Counted from the first letter of the stretch, positions 16,676 through 25,629 are shown. The stretch: 42,729 nt of DNA from Lachnospiraceae bacterium (GCA_021770245.1 JAETRI010000027.1:1-42729); one strand, 5' to 3'. The notes: a model not told the origin generated them from the sequence alone. Numbers and translations are program-made.

Positions 16676-19042
16676 ATGGTAAAAGATTTCTATCAGAATG
16701 CCGGAGAAAATGAGAAGACGGATTCTCACAAAAGAAGACGGCGGAACAAAAAAAGAGGAAACCGCATCATCGGTATAGCCGTACTTGGCTTGCTGCTTGC
16801 GGCCTGCGTACCATCAGGAAGAGCGGAAGAAATGCAGACTGCCGAAACGGAGGAGGAAGCGAGAGAATGGCCAAAGGAGCATGACAGCTGTGCGGTGCAG
16901 GAGCTTAGCGGATATCTGTATGAACATACTTCCGTAAGTCCTTATGCCGGCGCGGAAATTACGATAAAGGATTATGAAGCAGAAAGGCTGGAAACCGAGT
17001 GGGATGCTCCACCGGCTTTTCGGTTCGCGGGAGAAGCGGATGTGACATGGCAGTTTTACAATTCTCTTGCGGAAATGGAGACAGCGCTGAACGAGGCGGC
17101 CGCGCAGGAGACGGATGCGAACGCGCTTCATTTTCTGTACTATACCTTTCCTATGACGGAGGACGACCACGCCCTCGACCTATACCATATTCTGAAAAGG
17201 AAATTCGACACGAAAGAGCATCCTTTGACAGCATGGAGCACAGACAACGGAAAGGCGTTTTATTATATACAGGAAACGCTGAAAGAGGAGGACGACTATG
17301 AGTTTTCCTGTCTGAACAACCGGAGCTCGAAGGTCAATCTTTATGTGAAGGACAGGACGGCATACGGACTTATCCTGTTGAACGCGCCGTCTGAAGGCGA
17401 CGAAGAAACTCTGGAATATGTGTTTGATGATGTTTTCCGGCATTACGGTACTTCGTGGGGCGGCTGGGGGCTGGATGAGGAAAGCCTATACTGGATCGAC
17501 CATGATGAGAGGCTGACCGAGCTGGAGAACCCAAAGCGCAGCTTTCTGGAAGTCCGTGGAATCGATGAAAATTGGGAATCCGCCGGAGACGAGGGGATTA
17601 TGCGATATTTTGGCCTGCTTGTAGAGGCGGATTACGAACTACCGCTTACGGAGAACGGCAGGATGCTTTCCCTGCATTTCTCACTGGCGAAGGATGGCGG
17701 GGAAGAAGAGGCTTCTTTTTCCGATTATATCTATGATTTCAGGAAAGATTCCATTATATCCGCCGCCCGCTCTCTGACGGAAAGCGGGGAGGAGACTCCA
17801 AGGAATGAAAAAGAAACGTCCGCGGAGGAAGAGGATACGTTCCTTCGCTACTATCTCTTAAACGGCTATTGTATGGACGAACCCTACGATATGACAGTGA
17901 CGGATAGGCAGACCGGCGAAGTGCTGCAGGAGAGCAGGGTATCTATGAGTATTGAGCTGCCGGACACGATCACCTATCCGGACTTAAATGGCGACGGCTG
18001 CGCGGATATGCGGGTCGGCGCGCCGGTTCATGAGAGCGGGGGAAAAGCGACGGAGGAAGGTTATACGCCGCCCTCTTATCTGCTCTGGGATCCGCAGGCG
18101 GAGCAGTTTGTGCGCAAGACGGAAAAAGAAGTGGAAAACAGCAGGCGAGCGGTGGCAAACGGCTTGACGGAAGAAGAACAGGAGGAGAAGACCAAGCGGG
18201 AGCGAAGGGATCTTTTTGCGCCGGTTCGTGAACTGCCGGAGTGGGCCGAACCGGAGGATTATATTAAGCTCACGGGCGACAAGATGCCGGAATACGAGGT
18301 GCAGGAAGGAGACAGCCTCTGGCGTATCAGTGAACGTTTTTACGGGACCGGATACAAGTGGCCGACAATCGTACGGGTTGAGGATGCGCCGGGAGATCCG
18401 AATGATCTGCTGGCAGGTGAGACGGTATTTATGCCGGATATTTTCTATATCCGCAAAGATCCGTCTTCCAGGGGCGGTCTGCGCTCCGAAGGGAGTTTCC
18501 AGATTGAACAGCCGTATGGATTTGCCCATTATTTTCTGGATGGCGATGTGTCTTATGTGTCTTGGGAGGAGGAGAACCAGATTCACAGCCTGCCGGTAAC
18601 GAATCCCGTGGAGGAAAATCCGTTCCATGAACCAAAGGATTGGGAGGCGTTCCAGGCGGAGGTGATACGGTGTGGCGAAGAGCTTTGCCCGGGAAGAGTG
18701 TCGAACCTCACTTTTGAAAAGAGTCATATGGAGGATGGCTGCGACCTGTATGGGTACTTCTTCGAATATGATACGGGGAAAGAAATTCTGGAATATGTGG
18801 ATTTCTTTAAGTTTGGTAAAGCCAATATGGCGGAAGTAATCGGCGTGCGCGAGCAGGAGCCGAACACTGTGCTGGTGAATACCGTCCGCTATATGGCGGC
18901 CAGTTTCACCGATTACGGCGGCAAGCCGGGGATGGGCTGGGGAGACGGCGCAGCCCCCAACGTAGGCGCGGATCAATGGAAGTACCCTTACCTTCACAAT
19001 CTGTTCGAGGCGGCGAGGGAGCAGTTTGGGACAGGCAATTGA
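16676..19042 (+). CDS. Large LysM-containing lipoprotein
   Basis: A 788-residue secreted protein. After a long, very basic N-terminus (KRRRRNKKR near 20-27) comes a hydrophobic segment and the lipobox LLAAC, with lipid-attached Cys44. A LysM domain lies near 538-587 (VQEGDSLWRISERFYG, then LLAGETVFMPD), expected to bind peptidoglycan. The 500 residues before it are acidic and not recognised; the C-terminal 200 residues (after 590) are also unassigned. An EF-hand-like PDLNGDGCADMR near 430 resembles a calcium-binding or FG-GAP/dockerin-type loop. ATG 16676 follows GGAAGG. It is probably a cell-wall-associated surface protein. The gene stands alone. Confidence 0.8.
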   Translation: MVKDFYQNAGENEKTDSHKRRRRNKKRGNRIIGIAVLGLLLAACVPSGRAEEMQTAETEEEAREWPKEHDSCAVQELSGYLYEHTSVSPYAGAEITIKDYEAERLETEWDAPPAFRFAGEADVTWQFYNSLAEMETALNEAAAQETDANALHFLYYTFPMTEDDHALDLYHILKRKFDTKEHPLTAWSTDNGKAFYYIQETLKEEDDYEFSCLNNRSSKVNLYVKDRTAYGLILLNAPSEGDEETLEYVFDDVFRHYGTSWGGWGLDEESLYWIDHDERLTELENPKRSFLEVRGIDENWESAGDEGIMRYFGLLVEADYELPLTENGRMLSLHFSLAKDGGEEEASFSDYIYDFRKDSIISAARSLTESGEETPRNEKETSAEEEDTFLRYYLLNGYCMDEPYDMTVTDRQTGEVLQESRVSMSIELPDTITYPDLNGDGCADMRVGAPVHESGGKATEEGYTPPSYLLWDPQAEQFVRKTEKEVENSRRAVANGLTEEEQEEKTKRERRDLFAPVRELPEWAEPEDYIKLTGDKMPEYEVQEGDSLWRISERFYGTGYKWPTIVRVEDAPGDPNDLLAGETVFMPDIFYIRKDPSSRGGLRSEGSFQIEQPYGFAHYFLDGDVSYVSWEEENQIHSLPVTNPVEENPFHEPKDWEAFQAEVIRCGEELCPGRVSNLTFEKSHMEDGCDLYGYFFEYDTGKEILEYVDFFKFGKANMAEVIGVREQEPNTVLVNTVRYMAASFTDYGGKPGMGWGDGAAPNVGADQWKYPYLHNLFEAAREQFGTGN

Positions 19043-19123
19043 AGAAGAGAGAATTGCGAAAAACAAACCGGACGTTGTGTAAAAACCTGTCCGAAACAGG
19101 TCAATAAAAAGAGGTGGGAAAGG

Positions 19124-19903
19124 ATGAACCAGCAGGAACGAAGAATCTATTTAATTCAGGAGCTTTTATGTGAAAACAGGGCGTATGGCGAAAGGAAGAT
19201 TCCCGAGACGCCCGGGGAGCAAAAGCGGCTTTTGCGCGGGCTGATGAACATCCGTATGCCGGGACCTGCAGGGGAAGAATTTTTAAAAATACAGGATGAG
19301 TATCTGCGGGAAGAAATAAGACGGAAAGGAGTCACGGAAATAGACAGCCTGGTTCCGGTTCAGGATGGGATCTATCTCTGGCAGGGAGATATTACCACGC
19401 TGCGGTGCGATGCCGTTGTCAACGCTGCCAACAGCCAGATGCTGGGCTGTTTCTGCCCTAATCATGGCTGTATTGACAATGCAATCCATACTTTTTCCGG
19501 CATACAGCTTCGGGCGGCCTGCGCGGAGCTGATGGAGGAACAGGGACACGAAGAAAAGACCGGGGAAGCCAAAATCACTCCGGCATTTAATCTGCCCTGT
19601 AAATATGTGCTTCACACCGTCGGGCCGATTGTCAGGGGGAAACTTACGGGAAATGATAAAGGGCTGCTGGCCTCATGCTATCGTTCCTGTCTGGAGCTTT
19701 CGGAAGAAAAGCATATAAAAAGTATTGCCTTCTGCTGTATTTCAACGGGAGAATTTCATTTTCCCAATGATAAGGCGGCAGAAATTGCGGTCAGGACAGT
19801 GAAAGAATATCGGAGACAGACCGGGAGCAAAATGGAAGTGATATTTAATGTCTTCAAGGATCTGGACAGGGAAATCTACGAAAAACTGCTCATGGCAGAT
19901 TGA
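19124..19903 (+). CDS. Zinc-type macrodomain protein-ADP-ribose hydrolase
   Basis: A 259-residue protein. The N-terminal 75 residues form a helical extension. The macrodomain core starts near 85 with LWQGDITTLRCDAVVNAANS and continues with LGCFCPNHGCIDNAIH, where the Cys/His cluster is the signature of the zinc-containing macrodomains (SauMacro type). The later loop CCISTGEFHFP binds the distal ribose or phosphate in this family. Such enzymes remove ADP-ribose from protein side chains. In Staphylococcus and Streptococcus they sit with SirTM and a lipoyl carrier; none of those genes is here. It starts at ATG behind AGGTGGGAAAGG. Loss of partners or a stand-alone function are both possible. Confidence 0.9.
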   Translation: MNQQERRIYLIQELLCENRAYGERKIPETPGEQKRLLRGLMNIRMPGPAGEEFLKIQDEYLREEIRRKGVTEIDSLVPVQDGIYLWQGDITTLRCDAVVNAANSQMLGCFCPNHGCIDNAIHTFSGIQLRAACAELMEEQGHEEKTGEAKITPAFNLPCKYVLHTVGPIVRGKLTGNDKGLLASCYRSCLELSEEKHIKSIAFCCISTGEFHFPNDKAAEIAVRTVKEYRRQTGSKMEVIFNVFKDLDREIYEKLLMAD

Positions 19904-19929
19904 ACAATTACGGGCAGGAGTGGCGCAGA

Positions 19930-19950
19930 GCCGTTCATGCGTTTGTCTTG
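19930..19950 (+). repeat. Half copy of dispersed TGCGTTTGTCCTG repeat
   Basis: TGCGTTTGTCTTG at 19938-19950, preceded by GCCGTTCA, matches the right arm of the 38119-38154 hairpin with one change. It lies 27 bp after the macrodomain stop and is followed by a short T-run (CTTTGGCTTTTTC), so it may contribute to termination. Confidence 0.5.
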
Positions 19951-20093
19951 CTCTTTGGCTTTTTCGCATAGAAAGGCTGCGTTCGTGGGTTCTGTTTTAT
20001 TGGGGAGATGTTATTTATGATGAACCGTATTCCTATGAAGATAGGGGCGGCGACTGGTCCAGGATAAAGAAGCGGAGATTGTCTCGAATTCAA

Positions 20094-20321
20094 ATGGAGA
20101 ATCGTATTGAAAATATAAAATATATGCGTACAAGAACTATCGATTTGGCACAATTGTATATTTTTTTTAGAAACCGCGGTTGGAATACAATGACAGAAGA
20201 GGAATATAATCTTATTTGTGATTGTAACTGTGACTTGGATTTATATTCTAACGAGAAAAAAGATTTGCTGAAGTATTTAAAAGAACGTTTTAAAGATGCC
20301 TGGGAAAATAAGAGATCTTGA
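20094..20321 (+). CDS. Small hypothetical protein or 3' fragment
   Basis: A 75-residue frame that looks coding (acidic/basic balance, aromatic-rich, TMTEEEYNLICDCNCDLD). The same frame stays open upstream with protein-like sequence (YDEPYSYEDRGGDWSRIKKRR) from about 19996, but no start codon with a ribosome site is found. The stretch is markedly more AT-rich than the genes on either side. It is either the 3' end of a gene whose beginning was lost or a small protein started at ATG 20094 without a clear Shine-Dalgarno. I do not recognise a family. Confidence 0.4.
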   Translation: MENRIENIKYMRTRTIDLAQLYIFFRNRGWNTMTEEEYNLICDCNCDLDLYSNEKKDLLKYLKERFKDAWENKRS

Positions 20322-20405
20322 AAATCTGCCGGTGGGATTGTTCCTATTTCCCTGATCCTGGAAAGCCGGCCGGATAACAAAAAAATAAAGCAGGAGGATT
20401 TGAAA

Positions 20406-20963
20406 ATGAGAAAGAACTTTGGAGCAAAACCGTGGACGTATCCGCAGCCGGTATTTATCATCGGCAGCTACGATGAGGACGGAAAGGCCAATGCGATGAA
20501 TGCGGCTTGGGGCGGCATCAGCTGCGACACGGAGCTGTGCATGTGCATCAGCGCCGGACACAAGACGACAAAAAATATACTGGCCAGGAAGGCTTTCACC
20601 GTAAGCATGGCGACGGTGGCACAGATGACTGCCTGCGATTACGTCGGCATCGCATCCGGAAACAATACGGCGGACAAGATGGAGAAGGCCGGTTTCCATA
20701 CCGTAAAGGCGGAGCATGTGGATGCGCCCGTTATTGAGGAACTGCCGATGACGTTGGAATGCAGACTGATCGGCTACGATCCGGAAAGCTGTCATCTGTT
20801 CGGGGAAATCGTGAATGTGAGCGCCGACGAATGTATCCTGACGGACGGAAAAATCGACGTGATGAAACTGGCTCCGATTACATTTGATCCGGTGGGAAAT
20901 GCCTATCATGTGATCGGCGAGAAGGTGGGAAATGCTTTCCATGACGGATCGAAACTGAAATAG
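20406..20963 (+). CDS. Flavin reductase-like (FMN-binding split barrel) protein
   Basis: A 185-residue single-domain protein of the flavin reductase/DIM6-NTAB type. The characteristic start PQPVFIIGSYDEDGKANAMNAAW and the SAGHKTTKNI and FTVSMAT segments build the FMN-binding barrel. Members reduce flavin with NAD(P)H or act as redox proteins; the physiological partner cannot be told. I chose ATG 20406 because AGGAGG lies 8 bp upstream; a TTG at 20400 is too close to it. The stop is 14 bp from the end of the convergent MATE gene, so the two genes share a 3' region. Confidence 0.88.
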   Translation: MRKNFGAKPWTYPQPVFIIGSYDEDGKANAMNAAWGGISCDTELCMCISAGHKTTKNILARKAFTVSMATVAQMTACDYVGIASGNNTADKMEKAGFHTVKAEHVDAPVIEELPMTLECRLIGYDPESCHLFGEIVNVSADECILTDGKIDVMKLAPITFDPVGNAYHVIGEKVGNAFHDGSKLK

Positions 20964-20977
20964 GAGGAACGGCCGGA

Positions 20978-22324
20978 TCAGGGCAGTTTTGCCATCATTT
21001 TCCGGGACGTCCATAAATACAGTGCCGCGACGAGTACGGTGGAAAGCAGGTCGGCTGCCGGCTGCGCCCAGGCCAGGCCGTTGGCCTCCAGTACGGCCTG
21101 CAGAATAAAGAGCGCCGGGATATAGATAATCCCCTGGCGGCTCAGGTTGATGACGAGGGCCTGAACCGCCGCTCCCATGGCCTGCAGGGCGTTGGAAAGT
21201 ACGTAGAATACGCCGAACAGGAAGCTGGTGGTCAGCAGGATGTTGGTAAATGTAATCGCGTAGTCAAAGGACGCCGGTTCCGTCAAAAACACACGGATAA
21301 TGGAATCCCGGAGCAGATAGCACAGCCCCGTCATGACTGCGCTGAGACCCAGGGAGAACAGGACGGAAAAGCGCATGATCTTCCTGAAACGTTCCCAGTT
21401 CTTTGCCCCTACGCAGTAGCCCAGCAGAGGCTGGACACCCTGGCCGAAACCGATGCAGACCATGCCGGTCATCATGGTCACTTTCATGGCTACGCCCATG
21501 CCAGCCAGGGCCATGTCGCCGTAGCCCGCCATCCGCGCGTTGACGATGATCTGGGACACGCTCATCAGCAGGGAACCCAGAGAGGCCGGAATGCCGATGG
21601 CCAGTACGCCGGTACAGATCCTGTCTTTCAGGGCGAAGTCCCGGATATGGATGCTGAGAGCGGACTGCCCCCGCAGATAGTAAAGAATATAGTACCCGGC
21701 GCCAGCCAGGTTACCGATGACCGTGGCAATGGCCGCGCCGGCGATGCCCCAGCGGAAGGCGAGGATCAGGAGGGGATCCAGGACGACATTGAGAAGATTA
21801 CCCAGGATTTGCCCGATCATCGCCCTGTTGGGCTGGCCTTCTGCCCGGAGGATGTTGGAATAGCAGTTGGAGATCAGGACGAAGGGACCGCCCAGGGCGA
21901 CGATGGTCAGATAGGTTTTCGCAGGTTCCCAGGTGTCCGCGCTGGCTCCGATCAGGGCCAGAATTTGGTTCATAAAGAGCAGGAACGCGGCGGACATGAC
22001 GATTCCAACAGCTACGCAGCCCCACATACAGAAGGAACACACCTTTTTGGCGTACTCCCTGCGCCCCTCGCCGAACGCGCGGGAGATCACCGATGTGCCG
22101 CCGATGCCGAACACGGTCCCCGCTGCCATAAAAATGAGAAAGACCGGCGTGGCCAGGGATACCGCCGCCACCAAAATGTCATTGTGGGTCTGCGCGATAA
22201 AGAACGTATCCGCCAGATTGTAGATCAGGACCATCAGCATGGCTGCCATGGCGGGGACGGCATTTTGCAGCACCGTCCTTGGCACAGGAGCTTTTTCAAA
22301 AACAGACATGGTATTATCGTTCAT
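20978..22324 (-). CDS. MATE-family multidrug efflux transporter
   Basis: A 448-residue integral membrane protein with about 12 predicted transmembrane helices in two similar halves, the expected MATE length. Typical features are VLIYNLADTFFIAQ in TM1-2, GIGGTSVISRAFGEG in the first loop and GFGQGVQPLLGYCVGAK in the second half. It should export cationic drugs or metabolites using Na+ or H+. It starts at ATG 22324 with AAGGAGG 8 bp upstream and lies 115 bp downstream of the marR-type gene on the same strand. A TAATAGC-TT-GCTATTA inverted repeat just upstream matches sites in front of that regulator, so MarR control is inferred. Confidence 0.93.
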   Translation of the reverse strand: MNDNTMSVFEKAPVPRTVLQNAVPAMAAMLMVLIYNLADTFFIAQTHNDILVAAVSLATPVFLIFMAAGTVFGIGGTSVISRAFGEGRREYAKKVCSFCMWGCVAVGIVMSAAFLLFMNQILALIGASADTWEPAKTYLTIVALGGPFVLISNCYSNILRAEGQPNRAMIGQILGNLLNVVLDPLLILAFRWGIAGAAIATVIGNLAGAGYYILYYLRGQSALSIHIRDFALKDRICTGVLAIGIPASLGSLLMSVSQIIVNARMAGYGDMALAGMGVAMKVTMMTGMVCIGFGQGVQPLLGYCVGAKNWERFRKIMRFSVLFSLGLSAVMTGLCYLLRDSIIRVFLTEPASFDYAITFTNILLTTSFLFGVFYVLSNALQAMGAAVQALVINLSRQGIIYIPALFILQAVLEANGLAWAQPAADLLSTVLVAALYLWTSRKMMAKLP

Positions 22325-22355
22325 AAATATCCTCCTTAAATTAATATCATACTTT

Positions 22356-22371
22356 TAATAGCTTGCTATTA
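22356..22371 (-). promoter_or_regulatory. Inverted repeat in the MATE promoter, candidate MarR operator
   Basis: TAATAGC-TT-GCTATTA is a 7-bp inverted repeat 32 bp upstream of the MATE start. On the minus strand it sits within the spacer and -10 of a possible promoter (TTTACA, 16 bp, TATTAA). The half-site TAATAGCA recurs twice in the promoter of the neighbouring marR-type gene. Confidence 0.6.
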
Positions 22372-22385
22372 TTTGATGTAAAAGC

Positions 22386-22434
22386 GGCCGCCGCAGGATG
22401 GCGGCGGTTTCCTTCGTGTGCCCGGTGGGCACAC
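22386..22434 (-). terminator. Two hairpins after the MarR-type gene
   Basis: CGTGTGCCC (22414-22422) and GGGCACACG (22426-22434) form a perfect 9-bp stem just past the marR stop. A second stem, GCCGCC with GGCGGC (22386-22404), is followed on the minus strand by CGCTTTT. The pair could end or attenuate transcription between marR and MATE. Confidence 0.5.
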
Positions 22435-22439
22435 GATCT

Positions 22440-22862
22440 TCACAGGGAATTTTGTACTTTTTTCAGAAGGGAGTAGAAGATATCCCGCTCCGTTTCCGTC
22501 AAGCCGGAGAGAAGCTTCGTTTCTGCCTCCTCCCTGTGGTGGAAGGCGGCGTGAACGCATTCGGTGCCCGCAGGTGTAATCCGCACCCGTTTGATCCGCC
22601 GGTCCCCCGCATCTCCAAAGCCCTCCGCAAAGCCCTTCTGTTCCAGCCGGGCGACGATTCCCGCCGCCGTGGACTGGGCTACGTGGAGAATCTGCTCCAG
22701 CTCCTTCAGCGACCTCTGCCCGTCCGGGGATTGCTCCAGCTCCGCCAGGGCATCCAGCTGGGCCAGAGTAATATCCAGGGGCCGCAGGGCGTTGTTGGCA
22801 TTTTTGCGCAGTTCGTCGTTGATTTGTTTAATAAGCAGCCCGCAATCCTGTTGTATCTCCAT
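22440..22862 (-). CDS. MarR-family regulator of the adjacent MATE pump
   Basis: A 140-residue MarR-type winged helix protein. The recognition region is SLKELEQILHVAQSTAAGIVARLEQKGF, followed by the wing GDAGDRRIKRVRITPAG, with dimerisation helices at both ends. I chose ATG 22862 because AGAGG lies 9 bp upstream; an in-frame extension to 22937 would run through two hairpins and has no ribosome site. It lies upstream of the MATE gene on the same strand and probably represses both genes until a ligand binds. Candidate operators lie in its own promoter (22958-22996) and in the MATE leader (22356-22371). Confidence 0.88.
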   Translation of the reverse strand: MEIQQDCGLLIKQINDELRKNANNALRPLDITLAQLDALAELEQSPDGQRSLKELEQILHVAQSTAAGIVARLEQKGFAEGFGDAGDRRIKRVRITPAGTECVHAAFHHREEAETKLLSGLTETERDIFYSLLKKVQNSL

Positions 22863-22877
22863 AGATATACCTCTGTA

Positions 22878-22937
22878 TATCGCAGGCGGAGCCTGCGATA
22901 CTGCCTCCAATAAGAAGTTTGAAACGCAGTTTCGCAC
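22878..22937 (-). promoter_or_regulatory. Two leader hairpins upstream of marR
   Basis: TATCGCAGGC (22878-22887) and GCCTGCGATA (22891-22900) form a perfect 10-bp stem with a 3-nt loop directly before the ribosome site. A second, GAAGT..GAAAC with GTTTC..ACTTC, lies at about 22914-22940. A GGAGG-like sequence sits between them on the minus strand. The layout resembles the leader cassettes at 16564 and 32543, though the stem sequences differ. Confidence 0.5.
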
Positions 22938-22956
22938 TTCACTTCTGATATGAATT

Positions 22957-22996
22957 ATAATAGCATGCTTTTAAAATACTGTCAATAGCATACTTT
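22957..22996 (-). promoter_or_regulatory. Promoter and operators of the MarR-type gene
   Basis: On the minus strand TTGACA (22980-22985) and TATTAT (22957-22962) are 17 bp apart. TAATAGCATGCTTTTA (22958-22973) covers the -10 and spacer, and AATAGCATACTTT (22984-22996) abuts the -35. Both resemble the repeat in front of the MATE gene, so binding here would block RNA polymerase. Confidence 0.68.
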
Positions 22997-23277
22997 ATGC
23001 TCTCAGGACAAACATAGGACTGAGTTTCGGATACAGCTCTGGCACTTAAAAATTTACACAAAAAACCTCCTATTTTATGGGGAAATGCGGGATAATAGAA
23101 GTGATAAAACAAACTATTTCTTCGCACACCCATAAAAGAGAGAAGGTTTTACGATGAAGCAGGAATGAAAATCACAAGAAAGGAAACTTCTTATGACCTG
23201 CATCAGAACAGGAATCCAGGGTGTACAGGAGAAGAAATGTATATTTAAGCGTCAGAGCTGGATCGAAATGAATGTGA
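22997..23277. other. Intergenic stretch without a supported gene
   Basis: About 280 bp between the divergent marR and chemotaxis-receptor promoters. Only short frames without family resemblance are present. I see no RNA gene or repeat here. Confidence 0.5.
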
Positions 23278-23306
23278 TTGCATTTTCCCGTTTTTTGTGT
23301 TATGAT
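23278..23306 (+). promoter_or_regulatory. Sigma-A-like promoter for the chemotaxis receptor
   Basis: TTGCAT (23278-23283), a 17-bp spacer, then TATGAT (23301-23306), 94 bp before the receptor start. No sigma-28-type motility promoter was seen. Confidence 0.6.
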
Positions 23307-23399
23307 TTCCGATACCAAATAATGCTCAGGATTTTTAAGCGGGGCATGGCGGAGGCAATGGACGGCTATGTCCACTAAAACGCAAAGGAGATCGGCGAT

Positions 23400-25118
23400 A
23401 TGATCAACTGCATACGGAATTTGCAAATCAGGTTTAAACTGTACATCCTCATTGGCGTCGCACTGTTTGGGCTGCTGATTACCAACGGCATGTCATTCTC
23501 TTTTATGGGGCGGATGAACGACATGACAAACGATATTGCGACAAGCTGGCTCCCCAGCGTTGATATTGCGAGAGACCTGGCCGCCACTATTTCCAACATC
23601 CGCCTCAATGAATTGGGGTATCTTACCGCGATTTCCGATGAGACGGCGGAATCCAGTCTTCAGTACATAGAAAAGGAAAAAGGGGACATGGACGCCCTCT
23701 TGGCCGAGTATGGGTCATTGATCGACAAAGAGGAACGCAGATTCTATGATACTGCGCTGAATATCTGGACGCAGTATGATAAAGCGGATGAAAACATGAT
23801 AGCGCTGGCCAAACAGGGCCGCGCGGCGGAGGCCCGCACGATCCTGGAGGGTGAATGCGTGGATCTTTACAATTCTTTGAACATCGCCCTCAATGACATT
23901 ATCGCCTACAATACCGACGGCAGCGCCGGCGCGGCGGAGGAAAGCGTCTCCCTTTACAAAACAGCCGTTTTCCTTCTGGCGGGGGTCTTCATCGCCGTAA
24001 TCCTGGCGGGAGTCTTTTTCTCCTTCGTGATCGTGCGCCTAATTAGGACCCCTATTGCCGAGATCCAGAACGCCGCTATCAAAATGGCAGAGGGAGATCT
24101 GGATGCAGCGATTTCCTATTCCTCCAAGGATGAGCTTGGCGTTCTTGCCGCGCAGGTACGCAGATTGATCCACAAGCTTCAGGTCATCATTGACGACGAG
24201 AATAAGTTCCTCGCCAAAATGGCCGAGGGAGATTTCACGGTGGACTCGATCTGCGAGGAAGAATATACCGGAGCCTTCCATCCCCTGCTGGTCTCCTTCC
24301 GGAGTATTTCGGAAAAGCTCAACGACACCATGCTGCAAATCAGCCAAAGCTCCTCGCAGGTTGCGGGCGGGGCGGACCAGGTATCCAACGGCTCCCAGGC
24401 CCTTGCCCAGGGAGCGGCCGAGCAGGCCAGCTCCGTACAGGAACTGGCCGCCACGATCACCGAGATCTCCAACAAGGTCAATCAGAACGCGGAGAATGCG
24501 CGGCAGGCCAGTGCCGCAGCCGGCAGCGTCAGCGCGAAAATGAATGTGAACAAAGAGAAAATGCAGCAGATGATGCAGGCAATGGGCGACATCAGCGCTT
24601 GCTCCAGCGAGATCGGCAAAATCATGAAGATCATCGAGGACATTGCCTTCCAGACCAATATCCTCGCCTTGAACGCTGCTGTGGAAGCCGCCCGGGCAGG
24701 CGCTGCCGGAAAAGGCTTTGCCGTAGTAGCCGATGAAGTGCGCAATCTGGCGAACAAGAGCAAAGAGGCCTCTGATAATATCTCCGGCCTGATTGAAAAT
24801 TCCTTGAAGGCGGTGAAAAACGGTACACAGATCGCGGATGATACCTCTCAATCCCTGATTCAGACGGTCAGCGACGTAAGCGAAGTGACAGGCATTATCG
24901 GGCAGATCTCGGCGGCCAGCAGCGAGCAGGCTGATTCGATCTCTTTGATCACTGCGGGGATCGATCAGATATCCAGCGTAGTGCAGACAAATTCGGCAAC
25001 CGCGGAACAGAGCGCGGCGGCAAGCGAGGAACTGTTGAACCAGTCGCAGCTTATGAGGAGGCTTGTTGAACGGTTCAAGCTAAAAAGCCGCGTTTCAAAT
25101 CGCTATATATCAGGATAA
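23400..25118 (+). CDS. Methyl-accepting chemotaxis protein
   Basis: A 572-residue transmembrane chemoreceptor. TM1 is about 12-34 ([14 protein letters not shown]), followed by a four-helix-bundle-type extracellular sensor to about 185. TM2 is about 188-211 ([18 protein letters not shown]), a HAMP domain follows ([20 protein letters not shown]), and then a long cytoplasmic coiled coil. The highly conserved signalling tip is [20 protein letters not shown] near 417-436. Signalling goes through CheW/CheA. The ligand is unknown. There is no CheW-binding pentapeptide at the C-terminus that I recognise. It starts at ATG behind AAGGAG. The gene is monocistronic, with a large hairpin after it. Confidence 0.95.
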   Translation: MINCIRNLQIRFKLYILIGVALFGLLITNGMSFSFMGRMNDMTNDIATSWLPSVDIARDLAATISNIRLNELGYLTAISDETAESSLQYIEKEKGDMDALLAEYGSLIDKEERRFYDTALNIWTQYDKADENMIALAKQGRAAEARTILEGECVDLYNSLNIALNDIIAYNTDGSAGAAEESVSLYKTAVFLLAGVFIAVILAGVFFSFVIVRLIRTPIAEIQNAAIKMAEGDLDAAISYSSKDELGVLAAQVRRLIHKLQVIIDDENKFLAKMAEGDFTVDSICEEEYTGAFHPLLVSFRSISEKLNDTMLQISQSSSQVAGGADQVSNGSQALAQGAAEQASSVQELAATITEISNKVNQNAENARQASAAAGSVSAKMNVNKEKMQQMMQAMGDISACSSEIGKIMKIIEDIAFQTNILALNAAVEAARAGAAGKGFAVVADEVRNLANKSKEASDNISGLIENSLKAVKNGTQIADDTSQSLIQTVSDVSEVTGIIGQISAASSEQADSISLITAGIDQISSVVQTNSATAEQSAAASEELLNQSQLMRRLVERFKLKSRVSNRYISG

Positions 25119-25153
25119 GGTCGGGATGTTTTCTTGCTCCCCAAATGTGAGGA

Positions 25154-25214
25154 TGTTCTTTCAGCAAGCCTAAAACGTGTGCGGCAAGCACCGTTTTGGC
25201 GGGCTGAAAGAACA
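25154..25214 (+). terminator. Long hairpin after the chemotaxis gene
   Basis: TGTTCTTTCAGC (25154-25165) pairs perfectly with GCTGAAAGAACA (25203-25214). Inside, GCC-AAAACG pairs with CGTTTT-GGC. There is no long T-run, so it is a probable but not classical terminator. Confidence 0.55.
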
Positions 25215-25243
25215 TTTCAGGCAAAAGCTCTTGTACAGGCCGC

Positions 25244-25555
25244 CTATTTCCTGTTATTAGCGAAGTATTCCCGCATATTCATGCTGCCGGTTTCTATCCA
25301 GAATGCAGTATAGGCATATCGGTCAACAATGGCCTCTGCCTGTACCCCTTCTCCCAGCCGCCTGATCCAGTCCTCTTTGCGGTACTGGGTACAGAAGATG
25401 GTGGAGGTGGAGCCTGAGCGCCGCTCCATGAATTCAAACAGAAAGTACAGTTCACTGTCTGAGATATCGGAGACCAGCCATTCATCAATGATAAGGAGAG
25501 GGATCTTCCCATATCTGTCCAGCAGTTGCTGCTGTTTCCTTTATGTGTTTGCATT
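25244..25555 (-). pseudogene. istB: C-terminal remnant of IS21-family istB
   Basis: The minus-strand frame reads the end of an IstB/DnaC-like ATPase. Walker B LLIIDEWLVSD is followed by SELYFLFEFMERRSG, STIFCTQYRKEDW, the arginine-rich EAIVDRYAYTAFWIE and SMNMREY. About 95 residues remain of the usual 240-260. Walker A and the whole istA partner are missing, and no start codon is possible upstream. It is a dead insertion-sequence scar. Confidence 0.72.
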
Positions 25556-25629
25556 TATTTCCAACGGCCTGTGTCTGGTTTCCAGCTTGTCACGTCAGGC
25601 GATGTATCCTCAAGCAGAGGCTGCACGAA

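Noticed and set aside
17984-19066. 360-codon minus-strand open frame
   Set aside because: It lies entirely opposite the LysM lipoprotein gene and has no ribosome site or recognisable domain; G+C-rich antisense shadow.
20277-21014. 245-codon minus-strand open frame
   Set aside because: It covers the flavin reductase-like gene in antisense and overlaps the MATE gene end; composition is that of a shadow frame.
23193-23378. 61-codon frame before the chemotaxis gene
   Set aside because: It contains the proposed promoter of the receptor gene and has no recognisable family; coding is not supported.
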